From positions 13,897 to 27,466 of the forward strand of contig NVTL01000012.1 in assembly GCA_002401565.1 (NCBI GenBank): 13,570 nt of DNA. Reading direction: 5' to 3'. The position numbers and the translations under genes are program-made. The stretch's first letter is position 1, and each line of letters opens with the position of its first letter. Positions 12,949-13,570 of this stretch are shown here, in pieces. The DNA comes from Rhodospirillaceae bacterium. Lineage in GTDB: Bacteria > Pseudomonadota > Alphaproteobacteria > Rhodospirillales > Magnetovibrionaceae. Under the pieces are notes generated by a model. It was not told where the DNA came from and made no database searches. It was given only the letters and a program-made list of their open reading frames with translations.

Positions 12949-13570
12949 ATGAATATTCGCACGTCCGTTTTGGCTCTTTCCTTATTGCTTGCAACTCCGG
13001 CGTGGGGGCAAAACTCCATTGCCATGCACGGACAGGCTAAGTACGCCGCTGGTTTTAAACATTTTGATTACGTGAACCCGAATGCGCCCAAGGGCGGGAC
13101 GATGCGCACCAGTAGCTTAGGTAGTTTTGACAGCCTGAATGCTTTTGCTATTAAGGGCGAGGTCGCAGATGGTTTGGGCCGGATTTATGATAGCTTGACC
13201 GCCGCAAGCCAAGATGAACCCTTTACCCGATATGGCTTGTTGGCTGAATCCATGGACGTGCCCGAAGATCGATCTTGGATCGTGTTTCACATGCGAAAAG
13301 AAGCGCGTTGGCACGATGGTCAACCCATCACCGCCGAAGATGTGGTGTGGACGTTCAACGAATTGATGACCAACGAAACAATCCAGCCTTTGTATCGCTT
13401 TTATTATGCCGATGTGGACAAGGTCGAAGCGATTGACGCGCTGACCGTAAAGTTCAGTTTTAAAGATACGGGCAACCGAGAAATTCCGTTGACGGTTGGT
13501 GAAATCCCCATTCTGCCAAAACATTATTGGACGGAAAAAGGCAAAGACCGCAACCTTGGCAAAAGCACTT
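12949..13570 (+). CDS. YejA-like oligopeptide-binding protein of an ABC transporter, 3' end outside window
   Basis: The ATG at 12949 opens a frame that is still open at the window end (207 codons visible). The first 20 residues (MNIRTSVLALSLLLATPAWG) form a typical Sec signal peptide with cleavage likely after A-W-G, so the protein is periplasmic. Then come IAMHGQAKYAAGFKHF and NPNAPKGGTMR, the start seen in YejA-type family 5 solute-binding proteins, DSLTAASQDEPF, and WHDGQPITAEDVVWTF, a hallmark of the family (W-x-DGxPxTAxDV). It likely binds peptides (YejA: microcin C-type and oligopeptides) for an ABC permease encoded downstream, outside the window. It starts 11 bases after the GGDEF gene stop. 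The Shine-Dalgarno is weak (AGAG). Confidence 0.88.
   Translation, partial: MNIRTSVLALSLLLATPAWGQNSIAMHGQAKYAAGFKHFDYVNPNAPKGGTMRTSSLGSFDSLNAFAIKGEVADGLGRIYDSLTAASQDEPFTRYGLLAESMDVPEDRSWIVFHMRKEARWHDGQPITAEDVVWTFNELMTNETIQPLYRFYYADVDKVEAIDALTVKFSFKDTGNREIPLTVGEIPILPKHYWTEKGKDRNLGKST

Overview
The window looks like chromosomal DNA of an alphaproteobacterium, most likely Rhodospirillales-like. The evidence is a 4.5S/SRP RNA directly upstream of dnaX, ybaB-recR on the same strand, kdsB-pheA divergent from a membrane-anchored CycM-type cytochrome c, a HisN-type phosphatase, and a YejA-type binding protein. This assignment rests on gene content and order, not on a database search. Base composition is moderate in the housekeeping genes and visibly AT-rich around 4000-4600.

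Layout. 1-1580 (+): the end of rmuC, then a membrane-anchored cytochrome c. 1581-1865: non-coding, with a strong minus-strand terminator and a possible small RNA. 1866-2816 (-): ybaB-recR. 2878-3717 (+): a DEDDy 3'-5' exonuclease of the PolB-exo2 type. 3718-5086: a repeat-rich stretch holding one AT-rich minus-strand gene for a HEPN-like protein, bracketed by inverted copies of a composite repeat and containing a 9-bp/23-bp minisatellite. 5087-5347 (+): a small unrecognised gene. 5344-5876 (-): a CcdA/CcdB toxin-antitoxin pair. 5953-7695 (-): dnaX. 7727-7820 (-): SRP RNA with a recognisable promoter. 7904-8482 (-): a lipoprotein with a possible degenerate cupredoxin fold. 8588-10211 (-): kdsB-pheA, one base apart. 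10354-13570 (+): cycM-like cytochrome c, hisN, a PAS-PAS-GGDEF diguanylate cyclase, and the start of a YejA-like oligopeptide-binding protein, tightly spaced and probably one transcript.

How it fits together. ffs, dnaX, ybaB and recR normally form a compact co-directional cluster. Here about 3.1 kb of other DNA lies between dnaX and ybaB, carrying the exonuclease, the HEPN-like gene, the repeats and ccdAB. That interval is the accessory part of the window, and a candidate promoter in front of ybaB would make ybaB-recR independent of dnaX. The rest is ordinary core metabolism: LPS (kdsB), phenylalanine (pheA), histidine (hisN), respiration (two c-type cytochromes), replication and repair (dnaX, recR, rmuC), and c-di-GMP signalling.

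I do not see a clear multi-gene novel system. The best candidates for a second look are the orphan HEPN-like gene inside nested inverted repeats, the possible small RNA after recR, and the possible heme-binding PAS in the diguanylate cyclase.
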